The notes under the pieces: generated by a model
What the model saw: the letters and a program-made list of their open reading frames with translations, nothing else
Databases searched by the model: none
Told to the model about the DNA's origin: nothing
From: Tolypeutes matacus
Lineage: Eukaryota > Chordata > Mammalia > Cingulata > Chlamyphoridae
Assembly: GCA_026826555.1 (NCBI GenBank)
Contig: JAKSZT010053764.1
Coordinates: forward strand, 35,319,856 to 35,383,855
Length of the DNA: 64,000 nucleotides
Direction: 5' to 3'
Shown here: in pieces, positions 23,541-35,748 of the stretch
Position numbering within the stretch: position 1 is the stretch's first letter
How the letters are laid out: the number at the start of each line of letters is the position of its first letter
Made by a program: the position numbers and the translations under genes

Positions 23541-24092
23541 ATTTTTTAGCATTTCCTTTCCCATTTCCAAAGCCACCCCACATTCTTCAGACAGACAGGG
23601 TTTTACAAAATATCTGCCTGACCCCCTTTATCATGTGTCTTCCAATAACTGACAATACTATATACATTCTTAATTCTTTCCTGAAGAACACTGGTTTCTT
23701 TTGCCTGGAAACGGGATAGGTTAGAAAGAACCTATCAGGTGACCTTCAGCATGGGGTCAATGCACCTAGGAAACCCTGAAGCCTCTCTGTAACATAGTCT
23801 GGAATGAGGGAACTCAAATCAAACCAGCCTCCATATTGACCTGGACGTGGAAGTCAAGACTGAAGAGTGGATCCTTAACCTGAAGATTACCACATAGCTT
23901 AGAGGTTGGTTTGGCTCCACTTTCTATTTCTACACTTTATTTTGTAAGCCTTAAAATTTTAAAATGTGTTCTTAGCAAACCCTATTTTTAATCAAAATCT
24001 TTATTCCCCTAAACAGAAGGGGACCTTAGCATGGCTTTAACTCCAAATAGTTTCCTCCCATCATTGTGTTCTTGAAGGAAGTTGGGGGGTGT
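23541..24092. other. Unique DNA, no feature recognised
   Basis: Nothing recognised. Confidence 0.35.
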
Positions 24093-24560
24093 TTTAGTTT
24101 CCTAGCTGCTAAAACAAATACTATACAATTGATTGGCTTAAACAACAGGCATTTATGGGCTCTCAGCATTGAAGTCCAAAACAGAGGTGTCAGCCAGGTG
24201 ATGCTTTCTTCCAAAATGCTGAAGACAGTGGCATTTTGGGATCGGCTGCCAGTGTTCCTTGGTCCTTGGCTTTTCCATCACATTGCAATGTATGTGGCAG
24301 TGTCTTCTTCTTTCTCTTCCAAATTCCATTGACGTCCAGCTTCTAGCTGCTCCCTGTGGCTTTTCTTTCCATTTCTGAATTTAATTCTTATAAAGGACTC
24401 CAGTAATTTGGATTAAAGTCCAACCAGATTCAGTTGGTTCATACCTTAACTGAAGTAACATCTTCATAAGATCCTATTTTAGAGTGGGTCCACAGCCACC
24501 AGAATATGGACCAAGACCAAGAATATGTCCAAACTTCAATTCACCACAGGAGAATACAGT
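24093..24560 (-). mobile_element. MLT1-like MaLR LTR, antisense
   Basis: The plus strand reads gttttagtttcctagctgctaaaacaaatac, gcttaaacaacaggcattta, gaagtccaaaacagaggtgtc, ttataaaggactccagtaatttgga and cttcataagatcctattttagag, the order of an antisense MaLR/MLT1 LTR. It is older and more diverged than the LTRs at 49,524, 55,458 and 58,710. Confidence 0.7.
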
Positions 24561-24759
24561 CAATAATAATTTATATTTACCAACACGCCTTTCTCTTTAA
24601 TTTGCCTCCCACCCTTTCCTTTTCAATTTGATTTGCTTATTACTGAAGTAACTACATCAGTAGACCTTTTAGCGGAAAGAATAACAAATGAATAATAAAC
24701 TCCATAGATAATAAACTGAATAATAAACTATTCAGCTTTGTGTATCTACATTTGGCTAT
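24561..24759. other. Unassigned AT-rich DNA
   Basis: Short stretch with a local ataataaact repeat near 24,690-24,730. Confidence 0.35.
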
Positions 24760-25330
24760 ATGTAGCCTTCTTTCTTAACTGACACTTTAGCTGGTAATAG
24801 AATCCCAGCCTGTTTTCCCCCTAAGACTTTGCAAGTATTATTTAATGTATATTTGGCATCCACTTTTTGCTGTGAGAAGTCTGTCATCAGTAAAATAACT
24901 AGAAAATAATAACCACCTGGCTTATTTTCTGGTAATTTTGAGATATTCTAGGTATGGATTTGTTTATCAAATACTGCTTGCAACTCAATGATTGTTAAAT
25001 TTGAGGACCTATGTCTTTCTTTACTTCTGAAAAAATTCTCAGTCATGGTCTTTTCAAATATTACCTCTACCCCATTCTCTCTATTCTCTTCTAGAACTCC
25101 TATTAGAGAAATGTTAGAGCTTTTAATTCTTTCATCCATGCCTTTCAATTTTCATTCATTTTCCCATCTCCTTGTCTTTCTTGACTGTATTCTGGCTGAT
25201 TTCCTCAGATTTGTACAATTCAGAAAATTCTTGGGGGTGTCTAATTTCCAATTAACCTATTTATTGAGTCTTACTTATTATGAATCTAAGCATTATACAA
25301 AATACTATAGTTTTAACCTAATTCCCTGAC
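24760..25330 (-). pseudogene. Old L1 (or HAL1) ORF1 fragment
   Basis: On the minus strand the frame at 24,948-25,148 reads KSSNISLIGVLEENRENGVE followed by IFEKTMTENFF. This is the RRM core of L1 ORF1 protein (compare IHVMGVPEGEE ... FEKIMVENFP at about 2,500 in this window). Flanking text toward 25,330 is the antisense of the coiled-coil part. Frame breaks and its isolation show an old relic. Confidence 0.75.
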
Positions 25331-25339
25331 TACACCAAA

Positions 25340-27105
25340 GAGATGAAAATGTATATTCTTATGCAAATGTTCTTTTTATGGCAGCTTCTGGAGCTGTTTC
25401 TGATTCATATCCCATATAAATAGAATCTTGCCATTTCAGTCCTATCAGAGTGACATATTGGACACCCTTGATAAAATGAAGCCAGGAAACATTTCTAATA
25501 TACTCACAGACATATATTTTTCCAGCTAATTATCTATCCTGTTTTAAAGCATGCTTATTTTTGAAGTGTCAAATGTACCAATCCATACTGTGATTGTTTG
25601 CGAAACTTCATGAACAAGTATATTTCAGCAAGAAAAGACATTTGATGCCAGCCAATTTCTCTTTTTTCTTCTGTCACTATAAATGGCTTTCCTATTTTCA
25701 ACAGTTTTTCAGAATCAAAGTCATATCTAAGCTGACAACTTCTTTGGCAAGTTTCAGCTCGATGTAATTTGAAACAGTCAAGGAAGGAAAGCCTAAACAA
25801 TAAGGTTTTTAATGGGAACGGTGACAGATCTTTAACTACTGTCATGCTGTGTCTCACACCAGAAGACTTGAGAGGAAATTTGTTAAATAAATACTTGTAG
25901 TTAAAGGAATACACCTGCATTTAGAGTATATGTCCTGTGTTCTGAAATTATGTAAGAACTGAGAATTCAGTTAGGTTAAACACTTAACAAAAACATACCT
26001 GAAAAATCCCCCCTCAAGGAATTTCTCTCTTTAATCTTCAGAATATTCTTTAGCTATAGTTGGCATCCAAAGGTCAGTAAAAGGTCAAGGATAAAAACAA
26101 AAGGATCAAAGTTCTCCCCCTTTTAACCTCAGATCAGTCCTATAGGAAACAAGGCTAACTTTTAAGGGAGGAGGAAGGTTCTAATGTGACCTTTTAATCA
26201 CTGTAACTTACATGCACATGCTTAATTTCCTCCTCCTCGAATGAGAATTTTTAAAAATTGTTCTACTATTAGTCTTTTTAGAGAAGTTACTAGAATTCAT
26301 AGAAATTTTTCTCATTGCTTCAAAATCATACAAGTGTTTTTTAAGCTTAATGTACACTCTAATTTCACTTTCGAACACATTGACTCTGTGTTCAGAATTG
26401 GGTAATTCCATTTCACCTACACCTTGCTTTATATCAATTATACTGTCTTTTAAAAAGATTTATTGCTCTGTTTTTAGTTATGTTACAGGCTATCTGAACA
26501 GAATTATAATCCTTAATGATCACATTATCATAACCCAATTGAACCTATCTACCCATTAAAAGGACCTCACTATCGAACAAAGGTACAAAAGTTACACACA
26601 AGATATTATGGAGGCAAAACCGAATAAAGACTCTCAGGGAACAAAAGATAAATATCAATGACTTAATTGTATTGTTTATAAAGCATCTTTTGACTAAAAT
26701 GTTATTCCCTTAACTCTACATCTAACTCTGTAAATGCCTGTGCAAATTCTGTTTTTGAAACATCACAAATTTGAAGTCTTTCCTAAGAAAAAGAAACTAA
26801 ATCACAGGGAAGATCAAAATGAGTCTATTCTTGACAGTTGGTTTAATTTGTAACAATTTTCTCTATTTAAATCTTATAATTCTGGCTTCCGATAAATATT
26901 AACATCTTTATTTAAACATTTTATGTCTTAACAGGTCAAATATCAGTCTTATGCTTTTAAATTCTTTAAATTGAATGAAAATTATTCAGCAACAGTCTGA
27001 AGAAAAATCAAGCCTCTGTTTCAGGACACTAATTAGCCAGAGCTAACTTGGGCACCAAATCCCTCTAAGCCCAAGGAATGCTTAAATAGCTATCAGAGAG
27101 AGGAT
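25340..27105. other. Unassigned AT-rich DNA, 1.8 kb
   Basis: I recognise neither gene nor repeat. A 121-codon minus-strand frame at 25,555-25,920 and shorter ones at 26,208-26,559 have no visible domain, splice context or partner. The even AT-rich text could be a retroviral internal piece or simply unique DNA. Confidence 0.3.
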
Positions 27106-29065
27106 GGACCTAGTAGGTGACTCTGGGAAGGTGGCAGACTGATTATAACTGTTATACACTCCACTGCCAAATTCATGCCCTCTGTCTCCCTGTCCTGCAC
27201 TGAACAGCTGTGTGGACCTATAAGCTATCAGGAGCAAATGAAGCCTTGGGTTCCTTGGAGATGCTAGTGGAGAGAATAAGATCATCTCCCTCTTAAGCTG
27301 GTTAGGCACCAAAGACCAAAACTTAAGGTGAGGGTCATAAAGTGATGCATCGGGGGAGACCTTAAATTGCAGAGATCTTTGTACTCCCAGAGAAGGTCAA
27401 GATCAACTCTCAGGAAAGAGCATGACTTCCTGATTCCTGAAAGTCCAAGAAGGAGCACATGGATGGGCCCAGTCCTTCCTTTCCCTAACCTTGGCAAAAC
27501 CCAAGGAGACCATATATTCAGAAGTCTTCCTCTACTCCATGTACCTCAGCAGTCAACTTGGTATCTGCTTGGTTCTATACCACTAGTGCACAGAGGAAGC
27601 GATTGCTCCCTCTTGAACTTCTTTTGGGACTACTATACCACTTAATATACCCCAATCATATCTGAGTCTCAGGGATCTAACAAAAACAGAGGCCAGTTGT
27701 CAGAGAGATAAAGACAAGCCTAAGCAAAAAGAACTCAGGCCCAGTGAAACAGAACTACCAAAAGAGACAAATAAAAAACTGAACAAAATCCCAAAAGATA
27801 ATTCAAGTGCAGTACAAAAAAAAGCTGTTTTGAGGGGGGAAATGACATTCCCACTATACCAACCAGACAGTGTAAAAACCAAAATTAGTGGTGTGGAAGA
27901 TCAAATGGAAAAAAATATCTCAAAATATAAAAAGATAGAATTCATGAAAAAAGATAAGGAGACATAAGGCTAAAATAGAACTTCAGAAAGTAAAGGTGGA
28001 AACTAAAGGCAAGATAATAATTTAACAAATAACAGAAGACCATTTCCCTTAGGTAAAGAAAGATCAGATCTGGAGATGACCATGTTTCAGTCCAGGCTGG
28101 TGAGGAAACACACACCTGGGACAGTCTGGTACATTTCCTGGCCCCAGCGGATACAGAGAAAAGCTTACAAGCATCCACACGAAGGAATAAGCTGCCTACA
28201 TAAGAAGGATTGTGCTTTTACACTTATAGTTAGAAGATAGAGGAACAATATCTACCACTACTAACAGAAATTATCTGACTCCTAGTATTTCTAAACAGAG
28301 TTAAGAAAGTCACCTATCAAGGTGAAAGAAAGGTTATTAAAAATACACAAGAATTCATAAACAATATCATCCAAATATACCATCTGAGAAAAACAATAGA
28401 GAAAAGGATTTTATATAAACAATAAATAAACTTGAACTTGGTCTCAGAGGAAAGTGTGGTAAACAATGAACCTTACAATGCATATATGTGACTATAGCTT
28501 ATAATTTATATATCATAAATATATTTGCACACATAAATACACATATATATGCATTATATAATTGCATTATCTATATTGCAACTATATACATCTTTATATA
28601 TTACTTAAAATAGACTAAAAATATGAAACTTACATGTTAAAGATTCTTATAACAATAAAGATATATTCAAGAGAAATTCTATAACAGGAATAATGGATGG
28701 AAGGGAAGAAGAAAGGAGAGTGAATATTCTAAAGATCTAATCTTATTGGGGAGAAATAAATTCTTTTACTGAGGGAAACTATACCTTTAAGTGGTAATAA
28801 GAATACCTTGTTTTCATATAATTTAAATAAATATGTGTATATATAGTTTAGGGAGATGAAAGGAAAACATTAATGGATTGAAAAAATATAGTAAACTACC
28901 AGATTAACATGGGTAATGGAGTGAATATTAACTTGATCAAATAAACAAGAAAAGAAGAGAAAAAGCATTGTAAAACCAAATAATAATTATAATGTGGAAG
29001 GAAAAATTCAAGTATATGAGTCATTCCATAAACTAAATTCTCACTTTAAAAAGAAAGACCATGAA

Positions 29066-29150
29066 GAAGCAGGTGGAGCTCAGTGGTTGAGTACATGATT
29101 CACATATATGAGGTCCAGGGTTCAAGCCCCTGTACCTCCTAAAAAAAATT
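29066..29150 (+). mobile_element. Short DAS-type SINE (tRNA head)
   Basis: agcaggtggagctcagtggttgag (A-box region) and ggttcaagcccc (B-box), then cctcctaaaaaaaatt. About 85 bp with a simple A tail and no second domain. Inserted in the old L1. Confidence 0.85.
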
Positions 29151-29639
29151 ATATAAGTATAAGGAAAAAGGAAAAATATTGTAAACATTGTAAATAAATC
29201 CAAAAACTATTTCCTGGAAGAAATTGATAGCATAAATAAACCCTTCATGAATCTAAATAAAGGAGAAAGAGAAGATATTAATAAAACATAAGATTAGGGT
29301 AGAGAAGAAAAGAAAATCCCAGATAGATAAAAGATAAAAAGAATTATAAGAGAATATTATAAGCAAGTATATGGTAACAAATTTTAAAACCTAGAGGAAA
29401 CAGATAATTGCTTGTGTATTTGTCTGCCAAAATTGAACTGCCAAAATTGACCTGAGGATGTGAAGAACTTTAATAAAATAGTTACCATATAGTATTTTAA
29501 AAGATGATTAATAACCTGTCATTGAAAAAGATACCATGAACATGTGGGTTTACAGCTCAATTTAATTTAGCTTTTTAAAAAATAAATTTTAAAAATTTAA
29601 AATTTAACAAATTTAAAAGAATTGAAATAATACAAAATA

Positions 29640-32600
29640 CATTCTCTGAAAATAATTAAACTAGAAGTCAATAACAGACAAAGAAAAATCTCCAAACATT
29701 TGGAAATTAAACAACACATTTCTAAAATTTCATGGATCAAGAGGAAGTCTCAAAGGAAAATTTTGAATATTTCTGACTGAATAAAAATGAAAATATAATA
29801 TATGAAAAACTGTGGGATACAACTGAAGCAGAGCATAGAAGGAAAGTTATAATAATAAATGCTTATATTAGAAAAGAAGTATCTCAAATCAACAAGCTTC
29901 TACATTAAGAAACTAGAGCGGGAAAGAGCAAAATATACACTAACCAGTCCAAATAAAGAGAATAATAAAGATAAGAAATGGAAATCCATGACATTGGAAA
30001 CAGAAAATCAATACAGAAAATCAATGAAACCAAAAATTGGTTCTTTGAAACTTTAAGATTGAGAAATCTCTAGCGAGACTGGTTAAGAAAATAAGAGATG
30101 ATATAAATTACCAATATCAAGAATGAATGGTTAGATACCCCTACAACCCCACAAGCATTTAAAGGATAATAAGTGAATACAACAAATAATACTATGCACA
30201 TAAATTTGACAACTCAGATATAATGGATCAGTTTCTTAAACACAAATTACCAAGATTCATATAAGAAGAAATAAATAATCAGAATAATCCTATAACTATT
30301 AAAGAAATTGAATTGGTACTTTAAAAACGTCTGAAAAAGAAATCTCAAGGCACAGAATATTTGACTGTTGAGTTTTACCAAATATATAAAGAATAACATC
30401 AATTCTACACAGTATTTTCCAGAAACACTTTCCATCTATTTTATAAGGCTATCATTACTCTGACAAAGAAAGCAGAAGAAAAGAAAATGTAGATCAATAT
30501 CTCTTCTTACATAGATACACAAATGCTCAGCAAAATATGAGCAAATTAAGTAGGAAAAATATATAAAAATGATATAACACAAAGAAGTAAGATTTATCCC
30601 AGAAATGCAAGTCTTTTTTTATATTCAAAAATTAATGTAATCCACCATATCTACAGTCTAGAGAAGAAAAAACACATGTTCATATCAGTTGATACAGAAA
30701 ACAGCATTTGACAAAATTTAACAGGTATTCATTTTAAAACTCTCAGCAAATTAGGAATAGAAGAAAACTTCCACAATGTATTAATGGGCATCTGCAAAAA
30801 AAAAAACCCACAGCTAACATCATACTTAATGGTGAAAGGCCATAACATTGGGAGCAAGGCAAGAATATCCACTCTTACTACTCCTATTCAACATCCTACA
30901 TGTCCTAGACAAAGCAATAAGACAATAAAAAGAAATAAAAGTCAAACAGATTGGAAAGGAAGAAATAAAACTTCCCATATTTTCAGACATGAAAATTGTC
31001 TACATAGAAATTCCCAAGGAATCTATAACAGAAACTTCAAGAACTAATAAGCAAGTTTAGCAAGATTGCAGGATAAAAGATCAACAACAATAACAAAATT
31101 ATTGGTTTTCTATATATTAGCAATGAAAAATTGTAAACTGAAATTTAAATAAAAACCATTTACAATACCAACAAAAAGATCAAGTATATAGTTAAAATTT
31201 TAGCAAAATATGTACAAGATCTATATGCAGAAAACTACAAAACAGTGATAAAAGAAACCAAAGACCAAAATATTTGGAGAGATACTGTGGATTGGAAGAT
31301 AATATAGTAAAAATATCAATGCTCCCTAAATGGGTATATAGATTTAACACAATTCCAATAAAAATCCAAGCTGGATTTCTTTTGTAGTTATAGACAGGCT
31401 GATTCTAAAATTTATATGCAATAATAAAGAAACTAGAATAGTCAAAACAATTCTGAAAAAGAAGAGTTGGAGAACATAGACTACCCAATTTTGTCTTGTT
31501 ATATAGCTTCAATGATCAAAACATTGTGGTACTACTGAAGGGATTGATAAATAGATCTTTGGGACAGAAGCAAAAGCCCAGGGATAGACTCACACAAATA
31601 TGACCAATTAATTTTTGAAAAATATGCAAAAGCAAATCAATGGAGAAAGGGTACCCTTTATAAAAAATGTTGTTGGAATACCCATATGCAATAAAATGCA
31701 TGTCAACCTAGACCTCATGCCTCCCACAAAAACTAACATAAAATGGATCATAGATATAATTGTAAAATGTTGTTATAAAACTTTTAGAAGAAAACATAGG
31801 AGAAAAGCTTCATTACTGGGATTAAGCAAATAATTCTTAAATATACCACCAAAAGCATGATCCATAAAAGAAAAAAATCTATAAATTGGTCTTCATTGAA
31901 ACTGAAAACACTTTTTTACTCTGGGAAAGAAATGGTCAAGGAAATGTAAAAAGAAGTTACAGGCTGGAAGGAAATAATTGGAAATCACAAAGCAAATAGA
32001 AGACTGGAAACCAGGCTATATAATGAATATAAAACTTCCACAGTAAGAAAACAATCCTGGGAAGCGGCTGTGGCTCAATCAGTAGGGCTCCCGTTTACCA
32101 TATGGGAGGCCCCGGGTTCGGTTCCCAGGGCCTCCTGGTGAAGGCAAGCCCGCCCGCACGGCGTGGTTAGCTGACCCAGCGAGCACAAGCAGCAAGGGGG
32201 GAATAAATGAATAAATTAATAAAATCTTTAAAAAAAAAAAAGAAAACAATCCAATTTCAAAAGAGACAAAAGACATGAATAGATACTTTACCAAAGTGGA
32301 TATATGGATAACAAATAAGCTCATTAAAAAATGTTTAACATAGTTAGTCTCTAGAGAAATGCAAATTGAAACCATAATAAGATACTATTGCACTCCTGTT
32401 AGAATGATAAAAAATAATAACAATACCATGTGCTAGCAAGGATGCTGAACAACCGGAATGCACATACCTGCTGATGGAGATACAAAATGGTACAGACCCT
32501 CTGGAAAACAGTTTGGCAGTTTGTCATAAAGTTAAACATACACTTACCTTATGACCCAGCAATCCCACTCTTTGGTATTTACCCTAGAGACATTAAAACT

Positions 32601-32730
32601 TAAGTTCACACAAAAACCTGTTTATAGCAGCTCTATTCATAATTGTCTAAAATTGGGAACAACCCAAATGTCCTTCAATGGCTGAATGAATAAACAAATG
32701 AACTATTGATTCATGCAACAACATAGTGAA
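29640..32730 (+). pseudogene. L1 ORF2 relic (endonuclease end, RT, C-terminus)
   Basis: L1 ORF2 protein nicks DNA and reverse-transcribes L1 RNA. Translation in several frames gives LRRKVIIINAYIRKEVSQ-like, then KINETKNWFF and LARLVKKIRDD at about 30,000-30,110, and the RT palm region at 30,780-31,010 (NGIC, SQHHT...MVKGHNIGS). The catalytic FADD position at about 30,979-30,990 reads FSDM, so the active site is lost. C-terminal blocks follow at 31,640-31,740, and 32,480-32,700 holds the NSLAVCHKVKHTLTL and MTQQSHSL-like and LFIIVKIGNNPNVLQWLNE blocks. Many stops; a SINE interrupts it. Confidence 0.8.
32058..32239 (+). mobile_element. DAS-type SINE, young-looking
   Basis: ggctgtggctcaatcagtag (A box) and gggttcggttcccagg (B box), then cctcctggtgaaggcaagcc and an aataaat/A-rich tail. 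A perfect 13-bp target-site duplication, aagaaaacaatcc, lies at 32,045-32,057 and 32,240-32,252. The CpG-rich body (cccgcccgcacggcgtgg) is little decayed, so the insertion is recent. Confidence 0.95.
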
Positions 32731-33025
32731 TTTCAAAGGCTTAATGTGAGTAAAAGAAGTCAGTTTCAAAAGGTTATATAGTTTATGATTCCATTTATTT
32801 AACATTCTCAAAATTACAAAACTGTAGCGTAGAACAAGTTGCCAGGGGTTGGGGTGGGGGAGGGTGTAACTATAAAGGAATAGTACAAGGCAGTTCTTTG
32901 GGATGATGAAACTGTTCTGTATTATAGTTGTGGCTACATGAATGCATATAAATGTATTCACTGAACTGTGCATCAGACATAAAGTTTATTATGTTTGTTT
33001 AAAAAATAAAATTAAAATAATGTTA

Positions 33026-33154
33026 ATTCAACTAACCTAGGCCAGAAAAAAATTTTAGAAAGCTCTTCCTAGTCATCTTATGAATCCTGTGTAACTTTTA
33101 TTTCAAAATCTGGTAATGACAGCACGAAAAAGAAAACTCGCCTAAATGTATGTG
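33026..33154. other. Spacer between L1 and ERV
   Basis: Short unassigned DNA between the L1 tail and the LTR end. Confidence 0.4.
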
Positions 33155-33678
33155 TGTTCCACCCCAACTCCTGAAGGGCACGAGTTGGGACAGCCACAAG
33201 ACCAAAGAATGCACTTGGCACTGAGTCAGACATAACTTTTATTTGGACTTACAAACAGGAGAGAGTCTCCAGTGGCGGCAGTCTAAAATATGAAGATAGC
33301 ACTCTGCAAAGACATGGGAAAATGAGCGGTGATATAAGGGATTTCAGAACAAAGACATTCCATAGGCTATGAAAACAGAGATTCTGCTAGGGTCCCGTGA
33401 TGGCACATATGGTGATGTTATCGCAGGAATGAAGTTTAACTGCTCTAAGGGTCATTAAGGTTTACAATACCATCTATACCAGGGGTTCTTAACAAGGCAT
33501 CCATGAGCTTAAATTGAAATTCAAATACATTATTGTTGTGGGGATGTGTTGGTGTGGTGTGATATATTTATTAAATAATACACAGTATAGTGTGGACTTA
33601 GTAAGAGGTCTGTGGTTTTCACCTGACTGGCAAAGGGGTCCATGGAACAGAAAAGGTTAAGAACCCCTGATCTGTACA
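33155..33678 (-). repeat. 3' LTR of the ERV
   Basis: Begins (minus strand) TGTACAG directly after the polypurine tract and ends ggaaCA near 33,155. It contains a polyadenylation signal AATAAA at 33,238-33,243. Without the hAT insertion and its duplication it is about 326 bp. Confidence 0.8.
33480..33669 (-). mobile_element. hAT-type element inserted in the ERV LTR
   Basis: Termini cagggg...cccctg with inverted repeats aggggttcttaac / gttaagaacccct. Flanking 8-bp duplications atctatac (33,472-33,479) and atctgtac (33,670-33,677) differ at one base. Same family as 5,687-5,911, in the opposite orientation, and about 35 bp shorter inside. It lies within the LTR, so it is younger than the retrovirus. 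Confidence 0.88.
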
Positions 33679-33692
33679 TTCTCCCCTCTCTG
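33679..33692 (-). other. Polypurine tract of the ERV
   Basis: The minus strand reads agagaggggagaa immediately before the LTR start. This is the site that primes plus-strand DNA synthesis in retroviruses. Confidence 0.8.
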
Positions 33693-35541
33693 GGGTGGGT
33701 TGTTAACCTTTAACTTCTGTCTAGGTCACACAGGCAGCTACATGCTGAGGACTGAGGGGGAGCACAGGCCCTGGGTGCCCACTATCCACCCCCATGCAGC
33801 AGCCTACATTGACCATAGGACAAGCATTGCATCCACGTTCCACAGCAACAGAATAAAGGCCAACAGAATAACAGAAGCCCTCCACCAAAAGCTAGTAGAC
33901 CTATGAAAACATGTCACCAGGGCCAAGAAAGGGAATTAAACCAATCAGACAGGGGGTCAATAGCTAATTATCAATGTGCTGTATGTGCTCTTGCATATGA
34001 TTTAGAGCTTGTGAAATATTATGGGAGTGGTCAAATATATATATACAACATTGAACATTAACGAGGGCACAGGTCCCACCTTGTACCATAGTAAGAATAT
34101 CTAAAGCCATCTATTTTTCAAAACCACCTTTCATAGTTGGGTAGTGTCTTCATTTAGTAAGGAAATGGCTAATTTGGAGTTATTAAGGGCCTGAGCACTA
34201 TGATTGGCTAAAGCAGTTATGTGTTTTTCAGTGACAATTGAAGCACCACCTGGCACAAAAACAGCCAATGGGTAGAACCACCAGGGGGCGCACTTTATAT
34301 CTAGCCTTGATCATTTCCCAATTACTAGGAGTATGGGGTAATAAGTCATATAGGATGGCGGGGACATACAGTTGTCCCCATGTGCATCGTCCAGTCCAGT
34401 TATAGGGCAAATGCAGCCACCTGTTTTGCCCGCAAGTCCATAGCCATCCTTTAGGGGATGAGTAAGCCCCAGTAAATGAGTGGTAAGAGGTCTGCCATTG
34501 GAAAAGACTGTCCTTTTCTAGTTTGCTAGTAAAATTATACAACTCGTCAGGAGTTACCACCCCATATCATGGATTCCCTCTTGTCGTTCCACACAGACAG
34601 GAGTGATGTGATCTAAGGTGACAGACTCAGCCATTAACCAACCTAAACCACCACATACAGAATATCCCAATAAAGGCCTAGGCTTATTCACCTGTTCCCT
34701 TACAAGGGGAAAAATATAATTATGAGTCTCATTGAAAGACAGCAGCTGGATTACAGTCTTGAGAAGTTCTTGTTCAAAACTAGTCGATGGATTGTATTCT
34801 GCCATGCCAGCAAGGCATTCCACGCTGTCCAATTTGCAAGAATTATGATCCAAGGAAGGCCAGTAGCACTTGAGGATGGTAAGTCTGGGCAAAACCAACA
34901 TTGGGTTCAATTGTGGACATGGGTTACTGCCAAAGCCTGCTGTAGAAAGGTATTGGCTAGGACTCTATGGGTGAAAAGAAAGATGTTTATGGGGAACAAT
35001 AAGGGGTAGATCATGCTGGTCTGACAGGATACAAGCAACAGTTTCATTAGTAAATAACAAAGTACCAGGTAGGGGAGCGCTGTTAAGGAGGCTTCCAATA
35101 CCATACATTTTCCCCTTCTAAATTCTCTGTGTTTTCTACAGTGACACCAAAAACTGGTTTAGACATAAGGAGAGTTCACATAGACACACATAGGGCTCCA
35201 GCGGGAATAGGAGACCTTGGATTATTAATAAAGATTTTTACTGGCATTTTTTGAATAAACTGTGGTCTTATAACAATGTGTTGGGAGACTCCTATTCCCC
35301 ATGGCCTTAAGATTCCCAACCAGCAAGACTGCATAGGCCAGTACCATGGACAAAGGACTTCATTTCCCCCAGGTTGTATAGTTTAAGGCATAGGCAGCAG
35401 TAGATGATTATTACTTCCCCTTTGGGGCTGTAGGGCGACTGGCCCTTTAACCTGAATTCTCAATGCCTGCATTGGTCCCACTGTTAGCATTTCAACTGGA
35501 GCAGGGGGCCACAGCCCTCAGTGCTGAGGGTCAATACAGTC
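33693..35541 (-). pseudogene. Retroviral env, broken
   Basis: Envelope glycoprotein gene (surface plus transmembrane subunits). Two frames carry most of the surface part (34,554-34,910 and 34,228-34,560). Further down, the transmembrane ectodomain shows a CX6CC motif at about 34,025-34,075, preceded by the ALDILT-type segment with GGTC. A hydrophobic stretch follows near 33,850-33,900. The gene is split by stops and frame changes, so no complete envelope is encoded. Its position between integrase and LTR is as expected. The start of env is unclear; 35,100-35,540 may include the end of pol. Confidence 0.8.
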
Positions 35542-35748
35542 CCTTTTTTTTTTTCTTTTTTTTGAGGTACAGGGACCTCATATGTAGGAAGCCAGCACTC
35601 AATCACTTGGCCATATCAGCTCCCCTGAGTTGTTTTTTTCGTTTGTTTGCTTGTTTGTTTTTGTTTTTAGGAGGCACCAGGGGCTGGACCTGGGACCTCC
35701 CATGTGGGAAGAAGGCACTTAACTGCTTGAGCACATCCACTCCCGTGG
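35542..35748 (-). mobile_element. DAS-type SINE pair inserted in the ERV
   Basis: Two antisense heads: cagggacctcatatgtagg...cacttggccatatcagctccc at 35,565-35,625, and ggctggacctgggacctcccatgtgggaag...gcttgagcacatccactccc at 35,673-35,744. Each is preceded by a T-rich tail. The 8-bp sequence atacagtc flanks the pair (35,534-35,541 and 35,749-35,756). It separates the end of integrase from env. Confidence 0.85.

Larger units (their letters stand above)
27110..33025 (+). mobile_element. Old, near-full-length L1 relic carrying two SINEs
   Basis: Starts with L1 5'-UTR-like text (gactctgggaaggtggcagactg) near 27,115. A badly decayed ORF1 region follows, then a long ORF2 region from about 29,640 and a 3' UTR ending in aaaaaataaaattaaaat near 33,020. 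Landmarks: aaattcatggatcaagagg-like, gatacaactgaagcagagcatag, gcttatattagaaaagaag. Frequent stops and indels make it an old lineage (L1M type). It hosts SINEs at 29,066 and 32,058. Confidence 0.7.
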
